Source: Phenylobacterium sp. (GTDB lineage Bacteria > Pseudomonadota > Alphaproteobacteria > Caulobacterales > Caulobacteraceae). From it: 64,000 bases of DNA. The stretch covers positions 62,001 through 126,000 of the forward strand of contig NZ_JAUYAW010000010.1 in the NCBI RefSeq assembly GCF_030693405.1. The letters run 5' to 3'. Position 1 is the stretch's first letter. Every line of letters starts with the position of its first letter. A model generated the notes under the pieces. The model did not search any database, was not told the origin of the DNA, and saw only the letters and a list, made by a program, of their open reading frames with translations. A program made the translations under genes and the position numbers. Shown here piece after piece: positions 8,387-19,684 of this stretch.

Positions 8387-10327
8387 GTGAGTGAAGGCGA
8401 GATTTTTCCGGTGCCTGAGGCCTGGGCCAAGCGTACGCATATGGACGCCGCCGCCTATGAGGCCGCCTGCCGGCGGGCCGAGCAGGACCCGGACGGCTAC
8501 TGGCGCGACGTGGCCGGCCGTCTGGACTGGTCCAAGCCCTTCACTCAGGTCAAGGACGTCTCGTTCGACGCGTCGGACTTCCGCATCAAGTGGTTCGCCG
8601 ATGGCGAGCTGAATGTCAGCGTCAACTGCATCGACCGTCATCTGGCCACCCGCCGCGACCAGGTGGCGATCATCTGGGAAAGCGACGACCCCGACCTCTA
8701 CGACACCCTGACCTACGGCCAGTTGCACGCCGAGGTGTGCCGCATGGCCAATGTGCTCAAGGCCAAGGGCGTCAAGAAGGGCGACCGGGTCACCATCTAT
8801 CTGCCGATGATCCCGGCCGCGGCCGTGGCCATGCTGGCCTGCTCGCGGATCGGCGCGGTGCATTCGGTGGTGTTCGGCGGTTTCTCGCCCGACAGCCTGG
8901 CCGGCCGCATTCAGGACTGCGACTCCCGCCTGGTCATCACCGCCGACGAGGGCGTGCGCGGCGGCAAGATCGTGCCGCTGAAGGCCAATGTGGACGAGGC
9001 GCTCAAGTCCTGCCCCGACGTGACCGACGTCATCGTCGTGCGCCGCACCCGGGCCGATGTGCCGATGGTCGAGGGCCGCGACGCCTATTTTGGCGAGCTG
9101 AAGAAGACCGTCGCCGACACCTGCGATCCCGAACCGATGAATGCCGAGGATCCGCTGTTCATCCTCTACACCTCCGGCTCGACGGGGAAGCCCAAGGGGG
9201 TGCTGCACACCACGGGCGGCTATCTGACCTGGGCGGCCCACACCCATGAGCTGGTGTTCGACTATCGCCCTGGCGAGGTCTTCTGGTGCACCGCCGATGT
9301 GGGCTGGGTCACGGGCCACTCCTATGTGGTCTACGGCCCGCTCGCCAATGCGGCGACCACGGTGATGTTCGAGGGCGTGCCCACCTATCCGGACAATTCC
9401 CGCTTCTGGCAGGTGGTGGACAGGCACAAGGTGGAGATCTTCTACACCGCGCCGACGGCCATCCGCGCCCTGATGCGCGATGGCGACGCGCCGGTGAAGA
9501 GCACGAGCCGGGAGTCCCTGCGCCTGCTGGGCACGGTGGGCGAGCCGATCAATCCCGAGGCCTGGCTCTGGTACCACCGGGTGGTCGGCGATGGCCGCTG
9601 CCCGGTGGTCGACACCTACTGGCAGACCGAGACCGGCGCCTGCCTGGCCACCCCCCTGCCGGGCGCCACTCCGGCCAAGCCTGGCTCCTGCGCCATGCCC
9701 CTGCCCGGGGTGAAGTTCCAGCTGGTGGACGCCGACGGCAAGGTGCTCGACGGCGCGACCAGCGGCAATCTGTGCCTCACCGACTCCTGGCCAGGCCAGA
9801 TGCGCACGGTCTATGGCGACCATGAGCGCTTCATCCAGACCTATTTCACCACCTATCCCGGCAAGTACTTCACCGGCGACGGCTGCCGCCGGGACGAGGA
9901 CGGCTATTACTGGATCACCGGGCGGGTGGACGACGTGATCAATGTGTCGGGCCACCGCCTGGGCACGGCCGAGATCGAGAGCGCCCTGGTGGGCCATGAG
10001 GCGGTGGCCGAAGCCGCCGTGGTCGGCTATCCGCACGACATCAAGGGGCAGGGCATCTACGCCTTCGTGACGCTGAAGTCCGATGTGGAGCTGACCGACA
10101 TCCTGGCCGCCGACATCAAGGGCTGGGTCCGCCGGGAGATCGGCGCCTTTGCGGCCCTGGACGCCCTGCAGTTTGCGCCCTCTCTGCCAAAGACCCGGTC
10201 GGGCAAGATCATGCGCCGAATCCTGCGCAAGATCGCCGAGAACCAGACCGATCAGCTGGGGGACACCTCGACCCTGGCTGAGCCCGGGGTGGTGGACGAC
10301 CTCGTGCAGAATCGCGTCGCGGTTTGA
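8387..10327 (+). CDS. acs: Acetyl-CoA synthetase (AMP-forming)
   Basis: [69 protein letters not shown]. Confidence 0.96.
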   Translation: MSEGEIFPVPEAWAKRTHMDAAAYEAACRRAEQDPDGYWRDVAGRLDWSKPFTQVKDVSFDASDFRIKWFADGELNVSVNCIDRHLATRRDQVAIIWESDDPDLYDTLTYGQLHAEVCRMANVLKAKGVKKGDRVTIYLPMIPAAAVAMLACSRIGAVHSVVFGGFSPDSLAGRIQDCDSRLVITADEGVRGGKIVPLKANVDEALKSCPDVTDVIVVRRTRADVPMVEGRDAYFGELKKTVADTCDPEPMNAEDPLFILYTSGSTGKPKGVLHTTGGYLTWAAHTHELVFDYRPGEVFWCTADVGWVTGHSYVVYGPLANAATTVMFEGVPTYPDNSRFWQVVDRHKVEIFYTAPTAIRALMRDGDAPVKSTSRESLRLLGTVGEPINPEAWLWYHRVVGDGRCPVVDTYWQTETGACLATPLPGATPAKPGSCAMPLPGVKFQLVDADGKVLDGATSGNLCLTDSWPGQMRTVYGDHERFIQTYFTTYPGKYFTGDGCRRDEDGYYWITGRVDDVINVSGHRLGTAEIESALVGHEAVAEAAVVGYPHDIKGQGIYAFVTLKSDVELTDILAADIKGWVRREIGAFAALDALQFAPSLPKTRSGKIMRRILRKIAENQTDQLGDTSTLAEPGVVDDLVQNRVAV

Positions 10328-11304
10328 GCCCCGACCTTCCCGGCCCCCTGCGCGGGGCCATCGAGGCCAGGCTCGAGGGCGTCTCCCGCCGCGATCTCGC
10401 CGAGCGGGCGGCCCGGGTTTCGGCGGCCTATCGCGGCGGGGCTGGCTCGTCTGGGGTGGTGCTGACCCTGGACGATGCGCTCGCCTATGCCCTGGCCCGC
10501 CTGCCGGCCACCTATGCCGCCGACATGGCGGTCTTTTCGGCGCTCGCCGAGGCTTGCCCGGACTTCTCTCCGGCCACCCTGCTGGACGCCGGCGCCGGTC
10601 CCGGCACGGCCTCCTGGGCGGCGCTCGAGGTCTGGCCGCAGATCGAGGCGGCCCTGCTGCTGGATGAAAGCGGCCCCTTCCTCGACCTCGCCCGTATCCT
10701 CGGCGAGGCCGGCCCCCCCGTCCTGTCCGGGGCGGAACGCCGCCGGGCCAATCTGACGGCGACCCAGGCCGAGGCCTGGCCGCGGGCCGAGCTGGTGGTG
10801 GCCTCCTATGTCCTGGCGGAAATTCCGCTTCCGGCCCAGGCGCCCCTGGTCGAGCGACTCTGGGCGGCCTGCGAGGGCGTACTCGTCCTGGTGGAGCCGG
10901 GCACGCCAGCCGGCTATCAGCGCATCCTGTCGGCGCGAGCCCTGCTGATCGAGGCCGGCGCCCGCCTGGCGGGGCCGTGTCCGCACGCCCAGGCCTGTCC
11001 TCTGACCCAGCCCGACTGGTGCCACTTCGTCCAGCGCCTGCCCCGCTCCCGCGACCACCGCCTGGCCAAGGGGGCAGATGCGCCCTTCGAGGATGAGAAG
11101 TTCATCTGGCTGGCTGCGACCCGGGACAGCGTTGCGGTGATACCCTTCGAGGCCCGGGTGCTCAGCCCCCCGCGTCAGGCCAAGCCTGGCATCGATCTGA
11201 AGCTCTGCGTCGACACCGGCGCGCTGGAACAGCGCTTCGTCCCCCGCCGCGACAAGCCAGCCTACGCCGTGGCCCGCCGCCTCGACTGGGGCGATGCGAT
11301 CTGA
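10324..11304 (+). CDS. Rsm22-like small ribosomal subunit methyltransferase family protein
   Basis: [18 protein letters not shown] motif; CPHAQACPL...[40 protein letters not shown] start overlapping the acs stop by 4 nt. Confidence 0.8.
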   Translation: MSPDLPGPLRGAIEARLEGVSRRDLAERAARVSAAYRGGAGSSGVVLTLDDALAYALARLPATYAADMAVFSALAEACPDFSPATLLDAGAGPGTASWAALEVWPQIEAALLLDESGPFLDLARILGEAGPPVLSGAERRRANLTATQAEAWPRAELVVASYVLAEIPLPAQAPLVERLWAACEGVLVLVEPGTPAGYQRILSARALLIEAGARLAGPCPHAQACPLTQPDWCHFVQRLPRSRDHRLAKGADAPFEDEKFIWLAATRDSVAVIPFEARVLSPPRQAKPGIDLKLCVDTGALEQRFVPRRDKPAYAVARRLDWGDAI

Positions 11305-11382
11305 GGGGGGCCGCCTCTCCCAAACCGACACGGCCTGGCTTGACCGGGCCATCCATGAACAGCGACGCGAGGCCGTGCAGGG

Positions 11383-11405
11383 ACCCTCGGATCAAGTCCG
11401 AGGGT
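11383..11405. repeat. Short palindromic REP-like intergenic element
   Basis: ACCCTCGG-ATCAAGT-CCGAGGGT. Confidence 0.6.
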
Positions 11406-11430
11406 GACGGACTTTGGATTTAGGTCCGCC

Positions 11431-12309
11431 CTACATCACGCCCAGTCGCCGCAGCACCCGCAGGTGCAGGTCGCGTTCGCGGGTGTGGACGCCCGGGGCG
11501 CCGGCCACGACGATGAGCGCCTTCCAGAGCGCCCAGGCCTGGCCGCGGAGCCAGGTGGCGTCGTCGAGGCCCAGGCGCTGGCGGAAGGTGTCGCGGGCGG
11601 CCTCATTCAGGAAGGTCCAGGCGAAGGCCAGGTCGCAGGCGGGGTCGCCCACCCCGCAGGTCCCGAAATCGATCACCGCGGCCAGCCGACCGTTCCGGAC
11701 CAGCAGATTGCCCGGCGCCACGTCCCCGTGGATCCAGACCGGCGGGCGGTCCCAGCGCGTGGCGAGCGCCTCATCCCAGAGGGCGAGCGCCGCTGCGCCA
11801 TTGATCTGGTCGCCGAGGGTCTCCGTCGCCGCCCGGGTCTGGCCGTCATAGACCGCCGGATCGCCGCCCCGGTGGAAGTTGTGCGGGCCGGCCGGCGGAC
11901 CGCCAGCCGGATCGATGGCGTGCAGGGCCAGCAGGAAGTCGGCGAGGTCCTGGGCCAGGGTCACGTGGTCCAGGTCTTCGGCCGCAGCCACGGTCTCCCC
12001 CTCGATCCAGGCGCAGATCGACCAGGGAAAGGTATAGCCTTCGCCGGGCGCGCCCACCGCCACCGGCGCCGGGATCGGCAGGGGGAGCTGCGCGGCGAGT
12101 CTCGGCAGCCACGTCTGCTCCTTCTCCACCTGGGCGAGGTAGTGCGCTGCGGCCGGCATGCGGACCAGCAGGTCGGCTCCCAGCCGGAAGGTGCGGTTGT
12201 CCCAGCCCCCGGGTCTGACCCGGGTGATGGGAAGGTCCGCCCATTGGGGAAACTGGTCGGCCACCAGGGCGGCGACCGTCGCCTCATCGATCTTGACCCG
12301 TTCGGTCAT
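11431..12309 (-). CDS. Aminoglycoside phosphotransferase (APH)-family protein
   Basis: WIHGDVAPGNLLVRNGRLAAVIDFGTCGVGDPACDLAFAW kinase motifs. Confidence 0.9.
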   Translation of the reverse strand: MTERVKIDEATVAALVADQFPQWADLPITRVRPGGWDNRTFRLGADLLVRMPAAAHYLAQVEKEQTWLPRLAAQLPLPIPAPVAVGAPGEGYTFPWSICAWIEGETVAAAEDLDHVTLAQDLADFLLALHAIDPAGGPPAGPHNFHRGGDPAVYDGQTRAATETLGDQINGAAALALWDEALATRWDRPPVWIHGDVAPGNLLVRNGRLAAVIDFGTCGVGDPACDLAFAWTFLNEAARDTFRQRLGLDDATWLRGQAWALWKALIVVAGAPGVHTRERDLHLRVLRRLGVM

Positions 12310-12410
12310 TGCCTCATCCTTCCCTAGGGTCAGGGTTGAAGCCCCCGATCGGCGCGGTCCATGGTCCGCCCATTGTTTTCGCCCATTCGAGACACATAAG
12401 GGAGGGCCAT

Positions 12411-13394
12411 ATGCCCATCAGCCGCGAAGTTCATCTCATCACCCGCCCGCACGGCATGCCGCAGGCGAGCGAATTCGAGATCGTCGAGACCAACGTCCCC
12501 GACGCCGCCGACGGCCAGGTGCTGGTCCAGAACCTCTACATGTCGGTGGACCCGGCCATGCGCCCGCGGCTGACCTCCGGCCAGGCCCTGAACGAAGCCA
12601 TGATGGGCGGGGCGCTGGGTCGGGTGGTCCAGTCCAAGAGTCCCGACTTCGCGGTCGGCGACCTGGTGAACAACCGCCTGGGCTTCCGGGAGTATTTCGT
12701 CTCTGACGCCAAGGGCCTGTCCAAGCTGACGCCGGCCGAGGGCCTGCCGCTGACGGTCCACATGCATGCGCTCGGCATGACCGGCTTCACGGCCTATGGC
12801 GGTCTGCTGTTCATCGGCGCGATGAAGGAGGGCGAGCAGGTGTTCGTCTCCACCGCCGCCGGCGCCGTGGGCTCCATCGCCGCCCAGATCGCCAAGATCA
12901 GAGGCGGCTATGTGGTGGGCTCCACCGGCTCGGACGACAAGGCCGCCTGGCTGCGCGACGAGATCGGCCTGGATGCGGTGATCAACTACAAGACCCAGCC
13001 CATCCGCCAGGCCCTGGAAGAGGCCACGCCCAAGGGGCTCGACGTCTATTTCGAGAATGTCGGCGGCGAGCATCTGGAAGCTGCGCTGCGCCGGATGAAC
13101 ACGCTCGGCCGCATCGCCGTCTGCGGCATGATTTCAGGCTATAACGAAGGCCAGGCGCCGGTGCGCAACCTGTCCAACATCATCTATTCGCGGGTGATGC
13201 TGCGGGGCTTTGTGGGCACAGACTTCATGCACCTGCAGCCTGATTTCCAGCGCGACATGGCCGCCTGGCTGCGCGAGGGCAAAATCAAGTACCAGGAGAC
13301 GGTGATGGACGGGATCACGTCCGCGCCCAAGGCCCTGATCGGCCTGCTGGAAGGCGCCAATTCCGGCAAGATGCTGGTCAAGCTCGCGGACTAG
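12411..13394 (+). CDS. NADP-dependent medium-chain oxidoreductase (prostaglandin reductase/CurA-like)
   Basis: MPISREVHLITRPHGMPQASEF; VFVSTAAGAVGSIAAQIAKIRGGYVVGSTGSDDK. Confidence 0.9.
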   Translation: MPISREVHLITRPHGMPQASEFEIVETNVPDAADGQVLVQNLYMSVDPAMRPRLTSGQALNEAMMGGALGRVVQSKSPDFAVGDLVNNRLGFREYFVSDAKGLSKLTPAEGLPLTVHMHALGMTGFTAYGGLLFIGAMKEGEQVFVSTAAGAVGSIAAQIAKIRGGYVVGSTGSDDKAAWLRDEIGLDAVINYKTQPIRQALEEATPKGLDVYFENVGGEHLEAALRRMNTLGRIAVCGMISGYNEGQAPVRNLSNIIYSRVMLRGFVGTDFMHLQPDFQRDMAAWLREGKIKYQETVMDGITSAPKALIGLLEGANSGKMLVKLAD

Positions 13395-13427
13395 GTCGCG
13401 TTTGACCTGACGCCTGAGACGAAGACG

Positions 13428-13454
13428 GGCTCAGGACGCGACAGGTCCTGAGCC
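13428..13454. terminator. Bidirectional terminator-like hairpin between convergent genes
   Basis: GGCTCAGGAC-GCGACAG-GTCCTGAGCC, perfect 10-bp stem, no T-tract. Confidence 0.45.
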
Positions 13455-13473
13455 TCGATCGTCCGCCGCGAGA

Positions 13474-14412
13474 CTAGCCCCAGGGACCGTCCTTGGAGCG
13501 ACGGGTGATCGGCACCGCGGTGCCGACGGCGCGGGCCGCCCGCTGGACGGGGGCGGCGACCTTGCCGGCCATGTCCATCAGGGCCTTGACCCGGTTCTGG
13601 GTGGCCGGGTGAGTGGAGAACAGATTGTCGGCCCCACGCCCCGACAGGGGATTGATGATGAACATCTGGCCGGTGGCCGGGTTGCGCTCGGCCGGCAGGT
13701 TTACCGTGCCGCGGGCATAGTGCTCGATCTTCTGCAGCGCGTCGGCCAGGGCCTCCGGGTCGCCGCAGATCTCGGCCCCCCCGCGGTCGGCCTCATATTC
13801 CCGGGCCCGGCTGATAGCCATCTGCACCAGGCTGGCGGCCATGGGCGCCAGGATCATCAGCGCGATGGTCCCGATGATTCCGCCCGGACGCTCCCGGTCA
13901 TTGCCGCCAAAGAACAACGCGAAATTGGCGAGCGCTGAGATGGCGCCGGCCACGGTGGCGGTCACCGTCATGGTCAGGGTGTCGCGGTTCTTCACATGGG
14001 CCAGTTCATGGGCCATCACGCCGCGCACCTCACGGCGGTCAAGCATCCGCAGCAGACCCTGGGTGGCCGCGACGGCGGCGTTCTCCGGATTGCGGCCAGT
14101 GGCGAAGGCGTTGGGCTGGTCGGTGGCCATCACATAGACCTTGGGCCGGGGCATGCCGGCGCCGTCGGCCATGTCGAAGACGTCGCGCACATAATTGCGG
14201 ATCAGGGCCTCGGGGTGGGTCTCGTCCACCGGCTGGGCGCCGTGCATCTTCAGCACGATCTTGTCTGAGTTCCAGTAGCTGAACAGGTTCATGCCGCCGG
14301 CCAGGACGAGCGCGATCAGCATGCCGCTGGCCCCGCCGATCATGAAGCCGATCCCCATGAACAGGGCGGTCAGGGCGGCCAGGAGGGTGAAGGTTCTCAG
14401 GTGGTTGTGCAT
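13474..14412 (-). CDS. htpX: Membrane zinc metalloprotease HtpX
   Basis: [28 protein letters not shown] motif; [17 protein letters not shown]. Confidence 0.95.
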   Translation of the reverse strand: MHNHLRTFTLLAALTALFMGIGFMIGGASGMLIALVLAGGMNLFSYWNSDKIVLKMHGAQPVDETHPEALIRNYVRDVFDMADGAGMPRPKVYVMATDQPNAFATGRNPENAAVAATQGLLRMLDRREVRGVMAHELAHVKNRDTLTMTVTATVAGAISALANFALFFGGNDRERPGGIIGTIALMILAPMAASLVQMAISRAREYEADRGGAEICGDPEALADALQKIEHYARGTVNLPAERNPATGQMFIINPLSGRGADNLFSTHPATQNRVKALMDMAGKVAAPVQRAARAVGTAVPITRRSKDGPWG

Positions 14413-14527
14413 CTTGCGTTCAGCAGTTGTTCCAGGCACCAGATATGGGGAGGCAGGCGGGAATTGCGCAAGATCGCAGTGTGATCTGGCATCTCGAAAC
14501 CGTCGCCGAGCGGCGCTATGATCGCCC

Positions 14528-15979
14528 ATGACAATGACGAATGATCCCGCCGCCATCGTCGCGCGGCTCACCGAAGAATACCTGGCCTCGGTCAAGGCCC
14601 TGCGGGGCGCCCTGCAACGCTTTCTGGACCAGGGTGAAATCCCCGATCCCGCCCTGCGGGCGAGCGGCGCCTTCACCTATCCGGAGCTTCGACTCAGCTG
14701 GCCCCGCGGCGAGGCCTTTCCCCGGCTCGCCCGCGCCTATGCCCGCCTCTCGGCGCCTGGCGACTACGCCGTCACCGTGACCCGGCCCGACCTGTTCGGC
14801 GACTATCTGGTCGAGCAGCTGACCCTGCTGATGGCCGACTTCAATGTCACCGTCGAGGTCGGGCGCTCGGTCCAGGAAATCCCGTTCCCCTATGTGCTGG
14901 ACGGCACGGTGGACTTGGCCAAGGCCGATGTGGGCGCCGCCGAGATCGCCCGCCACTTCCCCACCACCGAGCTCGCCCATATCGGCGACGAGATCGCCGA
15001 TGGCTTCTGGACGCCGGCCCTGGAAGAGGCCCGGCCGCTGGCCCTGTTCGATGGCCTGCGCACCGACTTCTCCCTGGCCCGCCTGGCCCACTACACCGGC
15101 GCGCCTGCCGAACACGTGCAGCCCTACATCCTGTTCACTAATTACCACCGCTATGTGGACGAGTTCGTCGCCTGGGCCTGCGCCCAGCTGAAGGCCGGCG
15201 GCCCCTATACCGCCCTGTCGGCGGCCGGGCGGGTCGTGGTGACGGCGGAGACCGAAAATCCGGAGATGGTGGTGGCCGAGGCCCCCTGGCGGCGTCACCA
15301 GATGCCGGCCTACCATCTGATGGCCAAGGACGGCCGAGGCGTCACGCTGATCAATATCGGCGTCGGCCCCTCCAACGCCAAGACGATCACCGACCATCTG
15401 GCGGTGCTGCGGCCCCAGGCCTGGCTGATGATCGGCCATTGCGGCGGCCTGCGCGGCAGCCAGACCATCGGCGACTATGTCCTGGCCCACGCCTATCTGC
15501 GCGACGACCACGTGCTGGACGACGTCCTGCCGCCGGAAATCCCCATCCCGCCCATCGCCGAGGTGCAGGTGGCCATGAACCGGGCCGCCGAGAAGGTGAC
15601 GGGCGAGTCCGGGGATCTGCTCAAGCGCCGCCTGCGCACCGGCACGGTGGTCACCACCGACGACCGGAACTGGGAGCTGCGCTATTCGCTGTCGGCCCTG
15701 CGGTTCAATCAGTCCCGGGCCGTGGCCATCGACATGGAAAGCGCCACCATCGCCGCCCAGGGCTACCGGTTCCGGGTGCCCTACGGCACCCTGCTGTGCG
15801 TATCGGACAAACCTCTGCACGGGGAGATCAAGCTGCCCGGCCAGGCCAACGCCTTCTATGAGCGGGCCATCGGCCAGCACCTGCAGATCGGCCTGGTCAC
15901 CCTCGACCTGTTGCGGGAGGAGGGCGCGGCCCTGCACTCGCGCAAGCTGCGCAGCTTCGACGAGCCGCCGTTCCGGTAA
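14528..15979 (+). CDS. amn: AMP nucleosidase
   Basis: Full-length AMP nucleosidase-like protein with C-terminal nucleoside phosphorylase fold ([61 protein letters not shown]). Confidence 0.92.
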   Translation: MTMTNDPAAIVARLTEEYLASVKALRGALQRFLDQGEIPDPALRASGAFTYPELRLSWPRGEAFPRLARAYARLSAPGDYAVTVTRPDLFGDYLVEQLTLLMADFNVTVEVGRSVQEIPFPYVLDGTVDLAKADVGAAEIARHFPTTELAHIGDEIADGFWTPALEEARPLALFDGLRTDFSLARLAHYTGAPAEHVQPYILFTNYHRYVDEFVAWACAQLKAGGPYTALSAAGRVVVTAETENPEMVVAEAPWRRHQMPAYHLMAKDGRGVTLINIGVGPSNAKTITDHLAVLRPQAWLMIGHCGGLRGSQTIGDYVLAHAYLRDDHVLDDVLPPEIPIPPIAEVQVAMNRAAEKVTGESGDLLKRRLRTGTVVTTDDRNWELRYSLSALRFNQSRAVAIDMESATIAAQGYRFRVPYGTLLCVSDKPLHGEIKLPGQANAFYERAIGQHLQIGLVTLDLLREEGAALHSRKLRSFDEPPFR

Positions 15980-15982
15980 GGC

Positions 15983-16738
15983 TCAGGCCGTCAGGAACCG
16001 GACGACCGCGTCGCCTAGCTCGGGCGTGGCGGCTGCGGCCCGGTGGTCGCCGGGCACGATGACCAGTTCGCCATGCGGCAACAGCTCGACCAGCTCGTGG
16101 GGCGAGCCGTTGTCGCGGTCGGCGTCGCCGCAGACCACCAGGGTCGGGGTGGCGATCGCGCGGATCTGCGCCTCGGTCGTTTCCTGGAAGGCGGCCAGTA
16201 CGCCAAGCATGGCCTGGGGGTTGAGGCCCATCTCGGCCATCAGGGCCTGGATGAACTTGCCGGCCCGGGGGTCACGCGCGTTCGCCCCATTGCGGATGGA
16301 GTCCTCGAACATCGCCGCCCGGGCGCCGGCTTGCATCACGCCCGAAGCGCCCATGCCGCCCAGGGCCATCCGGCGGGGGCGAAGGCCGCCGATCACCGCC
16401 CGCACCGAGGTCCGCGCCCCGAGCGAATAGCCCACGAGGTCGAAATCGCTGAGCCCCAGATGGGCGATCAGGGCGGCCTGGTCCCTGGCCAGCACGTCCT
16501 GCGGCCAGGCCTCGGCTTCCGCCGGCGCGCCGGACTCCCCGTGGCCGCGCAGGTCCGGCGCAATCACCTGGAAGCCGGCGGCCACCAGCCGCTCGGCATG
16601 GCCGGGCAGGAACCAGTTCTGCTTTCCGCTGGAGAAGAAGCCGTGCAGCAGCACGACGGGGCGGCCAGCGCCGGCGGTATGGACGGCGATCTCGACGCCG
16701 TCGAAGCTCTGGAATCGGGTGGTTGTCGGCTCTGTCAT
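15983..16738 (-). CDS. Alpha/beta-fold hydrolase
   Basis: VVLLHGFFSSGKQNWF, VGYSLGARTS, VVCGDADRDNGSP. Confidence 0.9.
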   Translation of the reverse strand: MTEPTTTRFQSFDGVEIAVHTAGAGRPVVLLHGFFSSGKQNWFLPGHAERLVAAGFQVIAPDLRGHGESGAPAEAEAWPQDVLARDQAALIAHLGLSDFDLVGYSLGARTSVRAVIGGLRPRRMALGGMGASGVMQAGARAAMFEDSIRNGANARDPRAGKFIQALMAEMGLNPQAMLGVLAAFQETTEAQIRAIATPTLVVCGDADRDNGSPHELVELLPHGELVIVPGDHRAAAATPELGDAVVRFLTA

Positions 16739-16814
16739 GGGCGCCAAACTGTGGCGCCGAAGGTCCGGCGTCCAGGCCCTGGATTTCCCCGGCCGCCGGG
16801 TTTAGAGCCTGCCG

Positions 16815-17588
16815 ATGCAACGACATATGGACTTCGAAGGTATCGAGAACTTCCGCGACTTCGGAGGCTACGACACCGCCTGCGGCCGCGGCCTGCGGTC
16901 TGGACTGCTCTATCGGTCCGCCAATCATGGCCGCGCCACGCCCGCCGATCTCGCCCGACTGCGGGAGCTGGGGATTTCGGTGGTGGTGGACCTGCGCCGG
17001 CCGGCCGAACGGGTGCGGGAGCCCTCCCTGCGGCCCGAGGGTTTCATGGCCCATGTGATCGAGAACGACCTGGGCGAGCCCGGTGATCCGTGGCTGGCGG
17101 CCCTGAAGGACTCCGACATCAGCGCTGACTTCTTCCGGGCCGACGGGGTCCGGTTCTACCGGGAAGCCCCGTTTGAAGCCCGTCATTTGGACCTGTTTTC
17201 GCGCTATTTCCGCGCCCTTTCGGCCTCTGAAGGGCCAGTTCTGGTGCATTGCGTGGCGGGCAAGGACCGCACCGGCATGCTGTGTGCGCTCACCCACCAC
17301 ATGGCCGGCGTCCATGACGACGACCTGGTCACCGACTATCTGCTGACCAATGACGAGACCCGCATCGCGCGGCGCATTCCGTTCATGATGGAGTTCGTCG
17401 CCGAGCATGCCGGCCGGGCGCCGACCGAGGAAGCGGTGCGCACGGCGCTGAGCGTGCACCCGGAGTATCTGCAGGCCGCCTTCACCGTCATGCGCGAACA
17501 GTGCGGCTCCCTCGACGGCTATCTGGAGCAGGCGCTCGGGGTCGACCGTCCCATGCGCGAGGCCATCGCCGAGCGGATCCTGGCCTAG
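16815..17588 (+). CDS. Tyrosine-protein phosphatase (dual-specificity-like)
   Basis: HCVAGKDRTGM (HCx5R signature); NFRDFGGYDT start. Confidence 0.92.
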   Translation: MQRHMDFEGIENFRDFGGYDTACGRGLRSGLLYRSANHGRATPADLARLRELGISVVVDLRRPAERVREPSLRPEGFMAHVIENDLGEPGDPWLAALKDSDISADFFRADGVRFYREAPFEARHLDLFSRYFRALSASEGPVLVHCVAGKDRTGMLCALTHHMAGVHDDDLVTDYLLTNDETRIARRIPFMMEFVAEHAGRAPTEEAVRTALSVHPEYLQAAFTVMREQCGSLDGYLEQALGVDRPMREAIAERILA

Positions 17589-17591
17589 CCC

Positions 17592-18332
17592 ATGCGTCGG
17601 GCCGACCGGCTGTTTCAGATCATCCAGATCCTGCGCCGCAGCCGCAGGCCGGTGACCGGGGCGGCGCTGGCCCGAGAGCTCGAGACCTCCCTGCGGACGG
17701 TCTATCGGGACATGGCTGATCTGATCGCCCAGCGGGTGCCGATCCGCGGCGAGGCCGGCGTCGGCTATGTCCTGGACGACGGCTTCGACATGCCGCCCCT
17801 GATGCTCACGGCGCAGGAGCTGGAGGCGGTGCTGCTGGGCGCCCAGTGGGTGGGCGGCCGGGGCGATCCGGATCTGGCCCGGGCGGCCCAGGACGTGGTG
17901 GCCAAGATCGCCCAGGTGATCCCGGAAAACCTGCGCCCCTTTGTCAGCTCCTCGCCTCTGACCGCCGCGGGGGGGCCGAGCGCGGTTCGTGATGCGCTCG
18001 ACATGTCCCAGCTGCGCGCCTGCATGCGCGACCAGCGCAAGGTGGCTCTGGACTATGCCGACGAGGCCGGCGCGGTGACCCGACGGGTGATCTGGCCGGT
18101 GACGGTGGGCTATTTCGACACCACAAGGGTGATCTGCGCCTGGTGCGAGCTGCGCCAGGCCTTCCGGCATTTCCGCACCGACCGGGTGGTGGCCGCCGAA
18201 TTCCTGGATGAGCGCTATCCCGGCGCCCGGGCCCAGCTGTGGGCCCAGTGGCGGCGCACCCTGCCGGATGCGAGGGCGGCTAAGCCTGATGGGGATTGCG
18301 CGGGGGAGGCGAGGTCAGGCGTCCGGCGATGA
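17592..18332 (+). CDS. YafY-type transcriptional regulator (HTH_11 plus WYL domain)
   Basis: MRRADRLFQIIQILRRSRRPVTGAALARELETSLRTVYRDMADL; WYL-like C-terminal region. Confidence 0.9.
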   Translation: MRRADRLFQIIQILRRSRRPVTGAALARELETSLRTVYRDMADLIAQRVPIRGEAGVGYVLDDGFDMPPLMLTAQELEAVLLGAQWVGGRGDPDLARAAQDVVAKIAQVIPENLRPFVSSSPLTAAGGPSAVRDALDMSQLRACMRDQRKVALDYADEAGAVTRRVIWPVTVGYFDTTRVICAWCELRQAFRHFRTDRVVAAEFLDERYPGARAQLWAQWRRTLPDARAAKPDGDCAGEARSGVRR

Positions 18333-18475
18333 CCTCCACGTCTGCGCCGGACGCCTTCCAGGGACTGAACCTCCGACAAGGTTCAGCGACAAGATTTGCG
18401 CTCGGGCGCCGTCTCGGCCTAATCACCTCCCCGTGAAATCTGGCCCATTGGTCGGGCCGACAGTCGGAGAGCGCC

Positions 18476-19645
18476 ATGCAGAGCTTTCAACCCCCACGCC
18501 GGGTCCTGATGGGGCCGGGCCCCTCTGACGTCAGCCCCCGCGTGCTGGCGGCCCTGTCGCGGCCGACCATCGGCCACCTGGACCCGGCCTTTCAGGGCTT
18601 GATGGAGGAGATCAAGGCGGCGCTCTCGCGGCTGTTCAATGCGCCTGATCACATCTGCGTGCCCCTGTCGGCGCCGGGCACGGCGGGCATGGAAGCGGCC
18701 CTGATGAACCTGCTGGAGCCGGGCGACCTGGCGGTGATCTGCGTCAATGGCGTGTTCGGAACCCGCATGGTGGACATGGCCGGCCGGGCCGGCGCCGAGG
18801 TGATCGCCGTCGAGGACGCCTGGGGGACCCCGGTCAGCCTGGACAAGGTCGAAGCCGCGCTTTCCGGCCGCCAGGCCAAGGTGCTGGCCTTCGTCCATGC
18901 GGAGACCTCCACGGGCGTGCGCAGCGATGCGGCCAGCCTCTGCGCCCTGGCGCGCAAGTATGGGGCGCTGTCCATCGTCGACTGCGTGACCTCGCTGGGC
19001 GGCATCGCGGTGGATGCCGCAGCCTGGGACGCCGATGTCCTCTATTCCGGGACCCAGAAGTGCCTGTCGGCGCCCCCTGGCCTGTCGCCGGTGGCCTTCT
19101 CCAAGCGCGCCGTGGCCTCCATCGCCGCGCGCAAGGAGAAGCCCCGCAACTGGCTGTTCGATATCGGCCTCTTGATGAGCTACTGGGGCGGGGAGGGCGG
19201 CCGCACCTATCACCACACCGCCCCGATCAACGCCCTCTACGGCCTGCACGAGTCCCTGGTCGCCCTGTTCGAAGAGGGCCAGCAGGCGGCCTTTGTCCGC
19301 CATGCGCGGATGCACGAGTCCCTGGTGGCCGGCCTGGAAGCCCTGGGTCTGGAGATGCTGGTGGCGCCGGAGCATCGCCTGCCGCAGCTCAATACGGTGA
19401 AGGTCCCGGCAGGCGTCGATGAGGCCGCGGTCCGCGACTATGTTCTCACCCACTGGAACCTGGAGCTGGGGGCGGGCCTGGGTCCGCTCAAGGGCCAGGT
19501 CTGGCGGATCGGCCTGATGGGCGCCTCGGCCACCCCCTGGCATGTGCGCCTGTGTCTGACGGCTCTGGGCGAAGCTCTGGCGACCCAGGGCTATCAGGGC
19601 GACCGGGCCGCGGCCCTGGCGGCGGCGGACGCCCGCCTCGCCTGA
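18476..19645 (+). CDS. Class V aminotransferase (alanine/serine-glyoxylate aminotransferase-like)
   Basis: [51 protein letters not shown]-lysine region. Confidence 0.9.
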   Translation: MQSFQPPRRVLMGPGPSDVSPRVLAALSRPTIGHLDPAFQGLMEEIKAALSRLFNAPDHICVPLSAPGTAGMEAALMNLLEPGDLAVICVNGVFGTRMVDMAGRAGAEVIAVEDAWGTPVSLDKVEAALSGRQAKVLAFVHAETSTGVRSDAASLCALARKYGALSIVDCVTSLGGIAVDAAAWDADVLYSGTQKCLSAPPGLSPVAFSKRAVASIAARKEKPRNWLFDIGLLMSYWGGEGGRTYHHTAPINALYGLHESLVALFEEGQQAAFVRHARMHESLVAGLEALGLEMLVAPEHRLPQLNTVKVPAGVDEAAVRDYVLTHWNLELGAGLGPLKGQVWRIGLMGASATPWHVRLCLTALGEALATQGYQGDRAAALAAADARLA

Positions 19646-19684
19646 TCGCTTTCCAGCCGCGCCATAGGGGGCTATGGCGCAAAC

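Noticed and set aside
8342-10036. 564-aa minus-strand ORF antisense to acs
   Set aside because: Shadow ORF; plus-strand acs is unambiguous
16272-18170. 632-aa minus-strand ORF across the phosphatase and YafY genes
   Set aside because: Antisense low-complexity translation; overlaps two well-supported plus-strand genes
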